This document shows positions 33,056 to 40,241 of a stretch of DNA of 55,860 nucleotides, piece by piece. Within the stretch, counting starts at the first letter, position 1; every line of letters begins with the position of its first letter. Origin of the DNA: Phycisphaerales bacterium (GTDB lineage Bacteria > Planctomycetota > Phycisphaerae > Phycisphaerales > SM1A02); contig SIAP01000012.1 in the NCBI GenBank assembly GCA_009691725.1, positions 1 through 55,860 of the forward strand, given 5' to 3'. A model generated the notes under the pieces. That model had not been told where the DNA came from. It saw only the letters and a program-made list of their open reading frames with translations, and did not search any database. Position numbers and translations under genes: made by a program.

Positions 33056-33786
33056 CCGAACTCATCACCTCGAAAGGTCCCTGCAAGGTATGCCTCTCGG
33101 ACCAATGGGTCGTTGATGATCGACTTTGGATCACCCTCCCGCAAGTTCTTCCCCTCGTGGATGATGTAGGCGCGCGTGCAGATACGCAGAGTCTGTTGCA
33201 CATTGTGATCGGTCAGCAAGATGGCGATGCCGCGATCCGCGAGCCGACGCACTTCGGCTTGCAGTTCCTCGACCGTGTGAGGATCGACTGCGGCAAAGGG
33301 TTCGTCGAGCAGAATCAGCCGAGGGCGTGTGATGAGCGATCTGGCAATCTCAAGTCGTCTGCGTTCGCCGCCAGAACAGGTACGCGCCTGCTCGGTTCGC
33401 TTATGCTCGAGTCCAAACTGAGCAAGCAATTCGTTGCAGGTTGTGCGTTGTTCAGCTCGTCGCATCGGACGCGTTTGCAAGATCGCCATCAGGTTGTCTT
33501 CGACAGAGAGTCTCTGGAAAACGCTCGGTTCTTGTGAGAGATATCCCATCCCCGCGCGGGCATGCTGATACATCGGCTCGCTGGTCACATCCTTGCCATC
33601 AAAGAGCACGCGCCCATTCTCTGGCCTAATCATCCCGATCGCCATCCGAAAACTGGTCGTCTTTCCAGCACCGTTTCTGCCGAGAAGTCCGACGATGTCG
33701 CCCGCCTCGACGGAGAATGACACCTGGTCAACGACCCGTCTGCCGTTGTAACTCTTGACCAGCCCATGTGCTTCAAGCAGTGCCAC
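33052..33786 (-). CDS. lptB: LPS export ABC transporter ATP-binding protein LptB
   Basis: 244 aa from a GTG at 33786 (VALLEAHGLVKSYNGRRVV). The open frame continues upstream to 34551 but only as antisense of the PEGA lipoprotein repeat region. Walker A is GRNGAGKTT, the Q-loop region is LSQEPSVFQRLSVEDNLMAI (the LptB-specific form), the signature is CSGGERRRLEIARSL, Walker B is LILLDEPFAAVDP and the switch His is in TDHNVQQTL. It should power LPS extraction together with the LptF/G-like permeases at 13-16 kb. The start is only 36 bp from the divergent lipoprotein ATG. Confidence 0.92.
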   Translation of the reverse strand: MALLEAHGLVKSYNGRRVVDQVSFSVEAGDIVGLLGRNGAGKTTSFRMAIGMIRPENGRVLFDGKDVTSEPMYQHARAGMGYLSQEPSVFQRLSVEDNLMAILQTRPMRRAEQRTTCNELLAQFGLEHKRTEQARTCSGGERRRLEIARSLITRPRLILLDEPFAAVDPHTVEELQAEVRRLADRGIAILLTDHNVQQTLRICTRAYIIHEGKNLREGDPKSIINDPLVREAYLAGTFRGDEFG

Positions 33787-33822
33787 GAGGAGAGTGTAGA
33801 GAGATTGATAGACTCGCCGCCC

Positions 33823-34545
33823 ATGGGCATTGCCAGAAGGATCTCGACAGTCGCGACTGGAATCGTGGTGGGGGTATCGATGGCGAGTTCGACTGGATGT
33901 GTTCGCAGAACCATCGCGATTACTTCCACTCCATCGCAAGCACTCGTCTTTGTGAACGACCGAGAAATCGGACGCACACCATGCCAAGTTGATTTCCTGT
34001 TCTACGGGGAGTACGACGTTCGCCTCAAACTTGACGGCTACGAATCGGTGGTTGGACAGGGGACCGCATCGGCACCAATGTGGGATTTCATCGGCGCCGA
34101 CCTGCTGGTCGAGGTCGCCCCGGTCACAGTGGAGAGCACAGTTGACTGGCACTTCGATCTCATTCCTGCCAACGACGATCACGTAGCACTCCTTGCGCGC
34201 GCTCGGCAACTGCGTGAATCTGTCCTCACGGCCCCACCGCTGGATGTCCCGGTGGGGGTCGATGGCTCGCTGAATCCTGCGACTCCAACCTCCGCTCCGG
34301 TTCAAGAGCAGGGGGCGCTTCCACCGAAGGGTCCGTCCGCAGTTCCAGTTCCGCCGACTGAACTCCCAAAGGACACTCCCGGCGGCTCCAAGAGTGCTTC
34401 CGGCGATGTTTCTGGCGATGCGCCTGGCAATGCGCCTGGCAATGCGCCTGGCAATGCTTCTGGCAATGCTTCTGGCAATGCTTCTGGCGACGCTTCGGGC
34501 GACGCTTCGGGCGGTGCTTCGGGCGTGCCGCCAACCTCTCCATGA
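33823..34545 (+). CDS. PEGA-domain lipoprotein with C-terminal tetrapeptide repeats
   Basis: 240 aa from the ATG at 33823, giving a lipoprotein leader MGIARRISTVATGIVVGVSM then ASSTGC. The PEGA domain follows at about residues 29-75 (ITSTPSQALVFVNDREIGRTP, then GEYDVRLKLDGYES), a short beta fold thought to bind surface components. A region with VDWHFDLIP and a helix DHVALLARARQLRE come next, then a Pro-rich linker. The last 50 residues are ten tetrapeptides of the form G-[N/D/G]-A-[S/P]. The repeat DNA is nearly identical from unit to unit, so copy number probably varies. The gene is divergent from lptB. Confidence 0.8.
   Translation: MGIARRISTVATGIVVGVSMASSTGCVRRTIAITSTPSQALVFVNDREIGRTPCQVDFLFYGEYDVRLKLDGYESVVGQGTASAPMWDFIGADLLVEVAPVTVESTVDWHFDLIPANDDHVALLARARQLRESVLTAPPLDVPVGVDGSLNPATPTSAPVQEQGALPPKGPSAVPVPPTELPKDTPGGSKSASGDVSGDAPGNAPGNAPGNASGNASGNASGDASGDASGGASGVPPTSP
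34402..34521 (+). repeat. Ten tandem 12-bp units encoding GNAS/GDAS/GNAP
   Basis: In-frame 12-base units of the type GGCAATGCTTCT or GGCAATGCGCCT run from 34402 to 34521. Blocks of identical neighbours (three GNAP-type units with one GDAP, three GNAS, two GDAS) point to recent slippage or expansion. Confidence 0.85.
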
Positions 34546-34684
34546 GGCCACAGAATCGCTCGCTCGACGGGCTTTGCATGCGATGGATGAGTTGCCGGAT
34601 CGTCCGATAGCGGTCGATTCTTGCTCCTATAAGTCATGCGTCAACAGTCGATTACGACACGCAAAAAAAGGTTCGTTGAAGCCA

Positions 34685-34712
34685 TTGACCATCACGCGTT
34701 GCAGCAGATACT
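34685..34712 (+). promoter_or_regulatory. Sigma-70-like promoter upstream of a hairpin terminator
   Basis: TTGACC at 34685-34690 and GATACT at 34707-34712 are separated by 16 bases, a close match to -35/-10 consensus. Transcription would start near 34719, inside the intergenic region between the PEGA lipoprotein and PagL-like genes. Confidence 0.45.
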
Positions 34713-34718
34713 GTGTGG

Positions 34719-34803
34719 ATCTCCCCTGCCTTCTTTGCGGCTTCCGTTGGAAGTCGTGATCAACGCCGTTCGGTCGTGTCGGAGCGACCGAGCGGCTTTT
34801 TTT
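34719..34803 (+). ncRNA. Candidate small RNA or transcription attenuator of about 85 nt
   Basis: The region between the promoter above and the strong terminator at 34765-34803 holds no open frame I can support. It starts with a C/U-rich single-stranded stretch (GATCTCCCCTGCCTTCTTT) that contains an anti-ribosome-binding-site-like CUCCCC. An 8-bp hairpin follows (CGGCTTCC and GGAAGTCG around GTT, one G-T pair), then the terminator stem. This is the layout of a trans-acting sRNA. Because the PagL-like ATG lies 22 bp behind the terminator, a leader attenuator is the alternative. Confidence 0.4.
34765..34803 (+). terminator. Strong rho-independent terminator
   Basis: A 12-bp stem (34765-34776 GCCGTTCGGTCG with 34785-34796 CGACCGAGCGGC, one G-T pair) and an 8-base loop are followed immediately by seven T residues. 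It could end transcripts from the PEGA lipoprotein gene or the candidate sRNA. Confidence 0.8.
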
Positions 34804-34824
34804 GTTCCCTCTACGCTTTGGTGG

Positions 34825-35475
34825 ATGTCACCAAGCACCCGTATGCAGTTGTCGTTGGTCGCATTCGCAATTGCGGGCACATTGGATGCCCTCGCACACG
34901 CAGACGCTGTCCACATCGATTTTCAGTCCGTCGACGCGGGGATGAATCTCGCCGCACCAGCAGAGCCGGCAGCGCTTCCAATTGATGGAGCAGTGAGTTC
35001 CGCACAGCACTTCGGTGACGAGGGATCGCTGCGATGGCAGTTGCTCGTTGGTTACGCGGATGACTTCGACAGCGCGTCGCAGGAACAGTTTGGAGTAAGT
35101 CTCAGTTGGTTCTTCATTGACAATCTTTCGATCGACCTTCAACTTGATGCAAACTACATTTCGCAGCCGGGCGCGAGTGCATGGGGGCTCGGAGGCTCGC
35201 TGATGTTTCGGTGGCACTTCATCAGCGAAGAGAGTTGGTCGCTCTATGTGGACGCTGGGAGTGGACTGCTGGGAACGACTCAGCCAACGCCGTCGGGAGG
35301 AACCGACTTCAACTTCACGCCACAGGCCGGCGGCGGCGTGTCGTTTGAGCTCTGCGAGGACATACGCCTGATGATTGGACTGCGGTGGTATCACATCTCA
35401 AACGCCAACACGGGTGATACGAACCCCGGGCGCAATAGCCTGATGGGGTATGCCATGATTAGTGTTCCATTCTGA
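34825..35475 (+). CDS. PagL-like lipid A deacylase (acyloxyacyl hydrolase family)
   Basis: 216 aa from the ATG at 34825; an ATG at 34843 is an alternative start. The signal peptide is MQLSLVAFAIAGTLDALAHA or slightly longer. The body is a predicted small outer-membrane beta barrel with alternating strands (FGVSLSWFFIDNLSIDLQLD, WGLGGSLMFRWHF). The C-terminal GLRWYHISNANTG then DTNPGRNSLMGYAMISVPF carries the conserved His-x-Ser-Asn catalytic pattern of PagL. It would remove the 3-O-linked acyl chain of lipid A in the outer membrane. A strong terminator sits just upstream. The end overlaps galE by 17 bp, convergent. Confidence 0.75.
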   Translation: MSPSTRMQLSLVAFAIAGTLDALAHADAVHIDFQSVDAGMNLAAPAEPAALPIDGAVSSAQHFGDEGSLRWQLLVGYADDFDSASQEQFGVSLSWFFIDNLSIDLQLDANYISQPGASAWGLGGSLMFRWHFISEESWSLYVDAGSGLLGTTQPTPSGGTDFNFTPQAGGGVSFELCEDIRLMIGLRWYHISNANTGDTNPGRNSLMGYAMISVPF

Positions 35476-36523
35476 CTGCGTCGTATCCGTGGGGGTGAGT
35501 TGAGAGCCACTTCCACGTATGTGAAATGGATTCTTCAAGTGACTGCACTTTGGGTGACCAGTGTAAAACCCGCTTGATTTCAGTCGAATCTGCGATCAAG
35601 AGCGGGGGATCTCCGATGCGGCGTGGACCTCGAAGAGTTGCAACGCCATGCCCGCACACCCGTTCGCAAGCGCGCACAACCTCGAGAATCGAATGGCCGT
35701 GACCGCGTCCCACGTTGAAGCACAACGCTGCGCGGGGAGTCAGTGCATCGAGTGCAGCAATGTGGGCGTCGCACAGATCGTTGACATCGAGATAGTCGCG
35801 GATGCACGTGCCGTCGGGAGTTGGGTAGTCGTCCCCCAGAATCGTGACTGGCCCGCGACGACCAAGGATGGACAAGAGGCATGAGGGCACGAGGTGCGAC
35901 TCGGGTCTGTGGTCTTCGCCGATACGAGCGTGTGGGTCGTTTCCAATCACGTTGAAGCAGCGCATGATCGTGTAGGAAAAATCCACTCCACCCTCGGTCG
36001 CTGCGATGTGGTGATTGCGAATTGCCAACTCAGCTGCCGCCTTCGATTTGCCGTAGGGGCTGATTGGTACCTGCTCGCAGGACTCACGAATTGGAATGTC
36101 TGTCGGTGAAGGCGACCCGTATGTGGCGCACGAAGATGAGAAGATCAACCGCCCGACCTTTGCTGCCTCCATCGCCCGCAACAGAGATGTGGTGCCATCG
36201 ACATTCGTTGCCCAATACTCCAGGGGGCGCTCAACGGATTCCGCAACATAGGCGAGTGCCGCCATGTGGAAGACCGCATCGATCCGCTGCTCTTTCATGA
36301 TCGTCGCAAGACGCTCGGTCTCATGCAGCGACGCATGGACGAAGTGAATCACACTGCTCGCAACAGCCACGCGAATCGACTCGATCGCAGCGACGTGTCC
36401 GCGTTCACAATTGTCGACAACCGTCGCTTCCAAGCCCATTTCGGCTAGTTTCAGCACCAGGTGAGATCCGAGGTATCCCGCGCCTCCGGTCACCAAAACG
36501 CGATTGCTGCGCACGAACGCCAT
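35459..36523 (-). CDS. galE: UDP-glucose 4-epimerase
   Basis: 354 aa extended short-chain dehydrogenase. The NAD motif is VLVTGGAGYLGSHLVLKL, the catalytic Ser region is IFSSSCATYGSP and the Tyr-x3-Lys is in SPYGKSKAAAE. RCFNVIGNDPHARIGEDH, TPDGTCIRDYLDVNDLCDAH and FNVGRGHGHSILEV are specific for GalE. It interconverts UDP-glucose and UDP-galactose for surface polysaccharide or LPS sugars. Its gene runs against the PagL-like gene. Confidence 0.93.
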   Translation of the reverse strand: MAFVRSNRVLVTGGAGYLGSHLVLKLAEMGLEATVVDNCERGHVAAIESIRVAVASSVIHFVHASLHETERLATIMKEQRIDAVFHMAALAYVAESVERPLEYWATNVDGTTSLLRAMEAAKVGRLIFSSSCATYGSPSPTDIPIRESCEQVPISPYGKSKAAAELAIRNHHIAATEGGVDFSYTIMRCFNVIGNDPHARIGEDHRPESHLVPSCLLSILGRRGPVTILGDDYPTPDGTCIRDYLDVNDLCDAHIAALDALTPRAALCFNVGRGHGHSILEVVRACERVCGHGVATLRGPRRIGDPPLLIADSTEIKRVLHWSPKVQSLEESISHTWKWLSTHPHGYDAVRMEH

Positions 36524-36585
36524 CCGATCAGCCTAGTTGAGGTCCGTCGCTTGCGTCGACGATCGAGCCGTGCGACAATGGCACA

Positions 36586-36939
36586 ATGACAGAAGTGCGA
36601 AGTGTTTCTCCCGCGGTTCGGATGACTTCGAGTTCCTTTCATGAGGCGGCGACGCGCAACAAGATGAGCGTGCCAGCCTGTGAATCCCCAGAGCGCATCG
36701 CTGCGTCCACTGCAGTCTCACTGCTCGCCTGCGCCCGCAGGACCGAGGCGAGTTTGCGAGCGCTCTCGGTTGAAGTGGCGACCCAGATCTCGGTGCAGGG
36801 AAAGACCGATGCGATCGAGTCGGTGATGGGATCGAACAGCCTCGCTCGCGCGGCGGTCGAGGTTCGTGCGATGATCCAGCAATTGGAGTCCGCCGCTGCA
36901 GCTGGCGACTCGAATTCGAGCAATGAAGGTCAGCAATGA
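36586..36939 (+). CDS. Small unknown protein, first of a coupled pair
   Basis: 117 aa, no signal peptide or membrane segment. The central part (ERIAASTAVSLLACARRTEASL then RALSVEVATQISVQGKTDAI) and the tail (SLARAAVEVRAMIQQLESAAAAG) are predicted helices with coiled-coil character. I recognise no family. Its stop overlaps the next gene's ATG (ATGA), so the two products are probably made together. It is divergent from galE, with 62 bp between starts. Confidence 0.65.
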   Translation: MTEVRSVSPAVRMTSSSFHEAATRNKMSVPACESPERIAASTAVSLLACARRTEASLRALSVEVATQISVQGKTDAIESVMGSNSLARAAVEVRAMIQQLESAAAAGDSNSSNEGQQ

Positions 36940-37295
36940 CGGCTCCCAAACAGGGCGCACGGGTCACCGCAGCAGATGCGGGGCTCTTGCATGCGGCGCT
37001 TGATGAAGCCTTCGGCTACCGAGGCGATGTGACGATTTGCACCACGGACGGTCGGCGAATCGATGGGTATGTCTTTGATCGGCGCTCAGGACAGACGCTC
37101 GACGATTCGATCGTGCGCATTCTGACTGCAACCAGCGAGACACGGGTCGTCGTGAAATACAGTGAAATCGACGCGCTCGAGTTCACTGGTCGTGATACCG
37201 CCGCTGGGAAAAGTTGGGAGAATTGGATTCGAAAGTATGCGCAGAAAAAAGCGGCTGGAGAATCTGCCGAGATTCCCTGCGACACGCTCGACTGA
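36936..37295 (+). CDS. Small unknown protein, possible Sm-like beta-barrel fold
   Basis: 119 aa. The central segment GYRGDVTICTTDGRRIDGYVF then DRRSGQTLDDSIVRILTA and RVVVKYSEIDALEFTG looks like five short strands of an Sm/SH3-like barrel, with the DGRxxxGYVFD turn typical of such folds. The C-terminal GRDTAAGKSWENWIRKYAQKK is helical and looks conserved. No catalytic motif is visible. It is coupled to the preceding helical protein. RNA or nucleic acid binding is a guess from the fold. Confidence 0.65.
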   Translation: MTAPKQGARVTAADAGLLHAALDEAFGYRGDVTICTTDGRRIDGYVFDRRSGQTLDDSIVRILTATSETRVVVKYSEIDALEFTGRDTAAGKSWENWIRKYAQKKAAGESAEIPCDTLD

Positions 37296-37319
37296 AGCAG
37301 CAGGGTCACTTTGGGTCAA

Positions 37320-38504
37320 CTAGCTGCGTTCGATCAGCATCGTGACAGCATTCCCGCCGCCGAGACAAAGACTGCAGATTCCGCGCCGTCCATTGGTCCG
37401 AATGAGATGGTGCACCAGCGAGACCAGCACACGTGCTCCGCTGGCTCCGATGGGGTGACCGAGCGCGATTCCGCCGCCGCCGACATTCAGCCGCTCCTCG
37501 CTGAGTTTCAGATGCTTTGTATTGCAAAGGACCTGCGCTGCAAATGCTTCGTTGATCTCGAAGAGGTCGATGTCATCGACTGTGAGCCCCTGATCGCGCA
37601 GCAGTTTCTCGATCCCCAAGGCTGGGGCGAAGAAGAGTTCCTTCGGCTCAACACCCACGGTGTTCGATGCAATGATTCGCGCCATTGGTGTCGCACCTAG
37701 GCGCGTTGCGGCGTCTGCCGATGAAATGATGAGCGCGGCGGCGCCATCAGAAATCTGACTCGCATTCGCCGCGGTCACCGTGCCGTCTTGTTTGAATGCA
37801 GGCTTTAGTTTCGTCAATGACTCGATGGTGCAATCGGCGCGGAACCCTTCGTCTGCATCAAGACCCACTTTTTGCTTGATTTGCTCGGCGCTCAGGGCCA
37901 CGATCTCCTTGCGAAACCATCCCTCGCGCGTGGCATGGGCGGTTCGAGCATGGCTCTGCGCGCTGAAGCGATCCTGTTCCGCACGGGTGATCCCGTGTGA
38001 AGAGGCGATGTGCTCCGCTGCCAATCCCATCCCCCAGTTTTCAAATGCGCAGCGCAGTCCGTCGTACTCCATGTGATCTTGGGATTCGAACTTTCCGTAT
38101 CGAACGCCAGTGCGAATCGAACTCAAGTGTGGAGCGAGGTCCATGTTCTCCATGCCGCCCGCCACAACGACGGAGTTGTCTCCGGCTCGGATCGACTGCG
38201 CGGCCATCATGACGGCGTGGAGCCCAGACCCACACACCTTGTTGACCGTGACTGCGCTGAGGCTGTGTGGAAGTCCTCCACGAAGACCCGCTTGACGGGC
38301 GGGGTTCTGTCCAAGCCCAGCCTGCAGGACGCACCCCATCACACACTCGTCGATCACCGTTGATGCGCCGGGTACATCTGCAAGCACCGCGGCAATCGCA
38401 TACGAGCCGAGTTGGGTTGCCGGCATGCGCGCGAGTGATCCTTGGAACTTTCCGATGGGTGTGCGCCGCGCTGCAAGAATGACCGGTTGGGATTGATGTG
38501 ACAT
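37320..38504 (-). CDS. Acetyl-CoA acetyltransferase (thiolase)
   Basis: 394 aa from the ATG at 38504 (MSHQSQPVILAARRTPIGKF). The acyl-enzyme cysteine is C91 in VNKVCGSGLHAV; the second catalytic pair is in GGGIALGHPIGASGAR (His) and CSLCLGGGNAV (Cys). EINEAFAAQVLCN is also standard. It condenses two acetyl-CoA to acetoacetyl-CoA, or runs the reverse in fatty acid or amino acid breakdown. It stands alone, divergent from fbp with 92 bp between starts. Confidence 0.93.
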   Translation of the reverse strand: MSHQSQPVILAARRTPIGKFQGSLARMPATQLGSYAIAAVLADVPGASTVIDECVMGCVLQAGLGQNPARQAGLRGGLPHSLSAVTVNKVCGSGLHAVMMAAQSIRAGDNSVVVAGGMENMDLAPHLSSIRTGVRYGKFESQDHMEYDGLRCAFENWGMGLAAEHIASSHGITRAEQDRFSAQSHARTAHATREGWFRKEIVALSAEQIKQKVGLDADEGFRADCTIESLTKLKPAFKQDGTVTAANASQISDGAAALIISSADAATRLGATPMARIIASNTVGVEPKELFFAPALGIEKLLRDQGLTVDDIDLFEINEAFAAQVLCNTKHLKLSEERLNVGGGGIALGHPIGASGARVLVSLVHHLIRTNGRRGICSLCLGGGNAVTMLIERS

Positions 38505-38596
38505 TCGTCCAAGCGTACAGAAATCAAACCGCACCACGGCGCAATCATGTGCGGCGACATCATTATGATTGCGACTCGATCAAGGAGAACACTGCA

Positions 38597-39595
38597 ATGC
38601 CCCATGGCCCATCGAGCGTCCACAACCTGTACTCACTCCAGAGCCATATTTTGGCGGAGGAGGCACTGCATCCTGGCGCGAGCGGAGACTTCTCGTGGAT
38701 CGTCAGCGCAATTTCGTTGGCGGGCAAAGCGATCGCCCACCGCGTTCGACGGGCGCGACTTGAAAATGCGCTCGGCGATGAGGGATCGACAAATGTGCAG
38801 GGAGAGGCGCAGCAACGCATGGATGTGATCGCCAACGACATCTTGATGCGCTGTCTCGGTTCGCGCGCATCGATCGCAGTGCTGGCGAGCGAAGAGGACG
38901 AGGAACCAACGATCATGCGCCGGGGCAAAGACGGAGGGAAGTATTGCGTGCTCTTCGATCCGCTCGACGGGTCGAGCACGCTTGACTCAAACGGCGCCGT
39001 CGGCACGATCTTCACCATTCTGAGGAATGATCCACTGATCGAATCCGCTGAAAGAACGGTGTGCCAACAAGGGAGCAAGCAGATTGCGTCGGGATACATC
39101 CTCTACGGACCATCAACCGCATTCGTCATCACAACAGGCACTGGCGTTGCTCTCTTTGAACTCGATCCATTCATCGGTTCATTCATCCTCGTCAAGAACA
39201 ACATCCGGATTCCCTCATCGAAGCGGATCTACTCCGTCAACGAGGCGTACAGCGAGTCCTTCCCACACGGCTATCAGGAGTACTTGCGATGGGCACATGC
39301 CAACAACTACTCGTCGCGGTACATCGGAAGCCTCTGCGCAGATGTGCATCGAATCTTGCTGAATGGCGGCGTGTTTCTCTATCCGCCGACGATCTCGCAT
39401 CCCGACGGGAAACTGCGACTCCTCTACGAAGCGAACCCGATGGCGATGATTATGGAGCAAGCCGGTGGGTTGAGTTACTGCGGCAACACCGCGACACTTG
39501 ATGTCCAGCCGATGAAACTGCACCAACGCGTTCCGCTCGTGCTGGGCAGTCGTGACGAAGTTCGGATTGTGCTTGGACACGCAGCGGGATTGTGA
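38597..39595 (+). CDS. fbp: Class I fructose-1,6-bisphosphatase
   Basis: 332 aa from the ATG at 38597, preceded by AAGGAG at 38582-38587. The metal-binding signatures are LASEEDEEP and VLFDPLDGSSTLDSNGAVGTI. Substrate and C-terminal motifs are ASGYILYGPST, YSVNEAYSESFP, RYIGSLCADVHRIL, GGVFLYPPT and RLLYEANPMAMIMEQAGG. The Cys/GAxx redox loop of plant forms is not obvious. It makes fructose-6-phosphate in gluconeogenesis. Confidence 0.95.
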   Translation: MPHGPSSVHNLYSLQSHILAEEALHPGASGDFSWIVSAISLAGKAIAHRVRRARLENALGDEGSTNVQGEAQQRMDVIANDILMRCLGSRASIAVLASEEDEEPTIMRRGKDGGKYCVLFDPLDGSSTLDSNGAVGTIFTILRNDPLIESAERTVCQQGSKQIASGYILYGPSTAFVITTGTGVALFELDPFIGSFILVKNNIRIPSSKRIYSVNEAYSESFPHGYQEYLRWAHANNYSSRYIGSLCADVHRILLNGGVFLYPPTISHPDGKLRLLYEANPMAMIMEQAGGLSYCGNTATLDVQPMKLHQRVPLVLGSRDEVRIVLGHAAGL

Positions 39596-39642
39596 GTTCG
39601 CAACTCTGGTTCGATCGCGTGCGACCGATCCACGCCAGCGGA

Positions 39643-40053
39643 TCAACCGCAAAAGTCAAAGATGCGCATCGTCCGAAACTTTGGCTTCCATGCCGCGACA
39701 AGCGCCGCATGCTGTGGGTGAATGAGATACCGCTGATAGGCATCCTTGGATTCAAAGACAACGCAAATGGCAAGGTCGTAATCGCCATCGACTGCAGCGC
39801 GCCCCATTTCGAGGTGCTGTCCAGCCGCATATGAGATGACTTCTGGGATATCCAGGAGTCTCGCAGCGCAGTCCCGTTGAAGCGCTGGGAGTTCTGCAAC
39901 ATCGGTGAGCGAAATGAACACCATGTGATGGATCTGCCCCTGCTTCGAGATCGGCGGTGTGACTGCGGCGCCCGATGAAGTGCATCCAGTCGAGAAAAGT
40001 GTTGTTGCCACCAGAGCGAAGATCGCAACGCGGAAGAAGGGGAGAGTTGGCAT
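39643..40053 (-). CDS. Dabb (stress-responsive A/B barrel) domain lipoprotein
   Basis: 136 aa from the ATG at 40053: leader MPTLPFFRVAIFALVATTLF then STGC is a clear lipoprotein signal. The rest is one Dabb domain: IHHMVFISLTDVAELPALQ, VISYAAGQHLEMGRAAVDGDYDLA and VVFESKDAYQRYLIHPQHAAL. Dabb proteins form dimeric alpha/beta barrels; the role of exported planctomycete versions is unknown. A frame open further upstream to 40236 encodes only FFVG repeats from the 12-bp repeat below and is not used. The unusual 437-bp leader region holds a terminator and a structured element. Confidence 0.78.
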   Translation of the reverse strand: MPTLPFFRVAIFALVATTLFSTGCTSSGAAVTPPISKQGQIHHMVFISLTDVAELPALQRDCAARLLDIPEVISYAAGQHLEMGRAAVDGDYDLAICVVFESKDAYQRYLIHPQHAALVAAWKPKFRTMRIFDFCG

Positions 40054-40101
40054 CGTCCAAGGATATTGCTCCACCCCATCCGAGCCCAGTGCCTTCGTGC
40101 T

Positions 40102-40152
40102 CCCAACAAAAAACCCAACAAAAAACCCAACAAAAAACCCAACAAAAAACCC
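40102..40152. repeat. Four tandem copies of CCCAACAAAAAA
   Basis: The 12-bp unit CCCAACAAAAAA occurs four times without a mismatch from 40102 to 40149, followed by CCC. On the minus strand each unit gives TTTTTTGTTGGG, so the block supplies four successive U-tracts behind the hairpin at 40150-40180. Confidence 0.9.
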
Positions 40153-40180
40153 GTCGCGGCGCACCTTGCGCCACGACGGG
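40144..40180 (-). terminator. Strong terminator with repeated U-tracts
   Basis: On the minus strand, 40180-40150 forms a hairpin with outer arms CCCGTCG/CGACGGG and inner arms GGCGCA/TGCGCC, separated by one mismatched pair, with a 3-base loop. It is followed directly by TTTTTT and then three more T6 tracts from the 12-bp repeat. It would end transcription coming from nrdJ or from the structured element at 40242-40398, or act as a switch before the Dabb lipoprotein gene. Confidence 0.7.
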
Positions 40181-40241
40181 GCGAGTCCGAAACGGAATCC
40201 GTCCTGGATTCCAAAAAACTTTCCGGACCGTAACAAAAATC

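Noticed and set aside
33787-34551. A long minus-strand frame continuing lptB upstream, with RSIARSIARR-type repeats
   Set aside because: It is the antisense reading of the PEGA lipoprotein and its 12-bp repeats. The ABC protein is complete from the GTG at 33786.
40054-40236. FFVG/CWVF repeat peptides upstream of the Dabb lipoprotein
   Set aside because: They come from translating the noncoding 12-bp T-rich repeat and the terminator. The lipoprotein leader begins cleanly at 40053.
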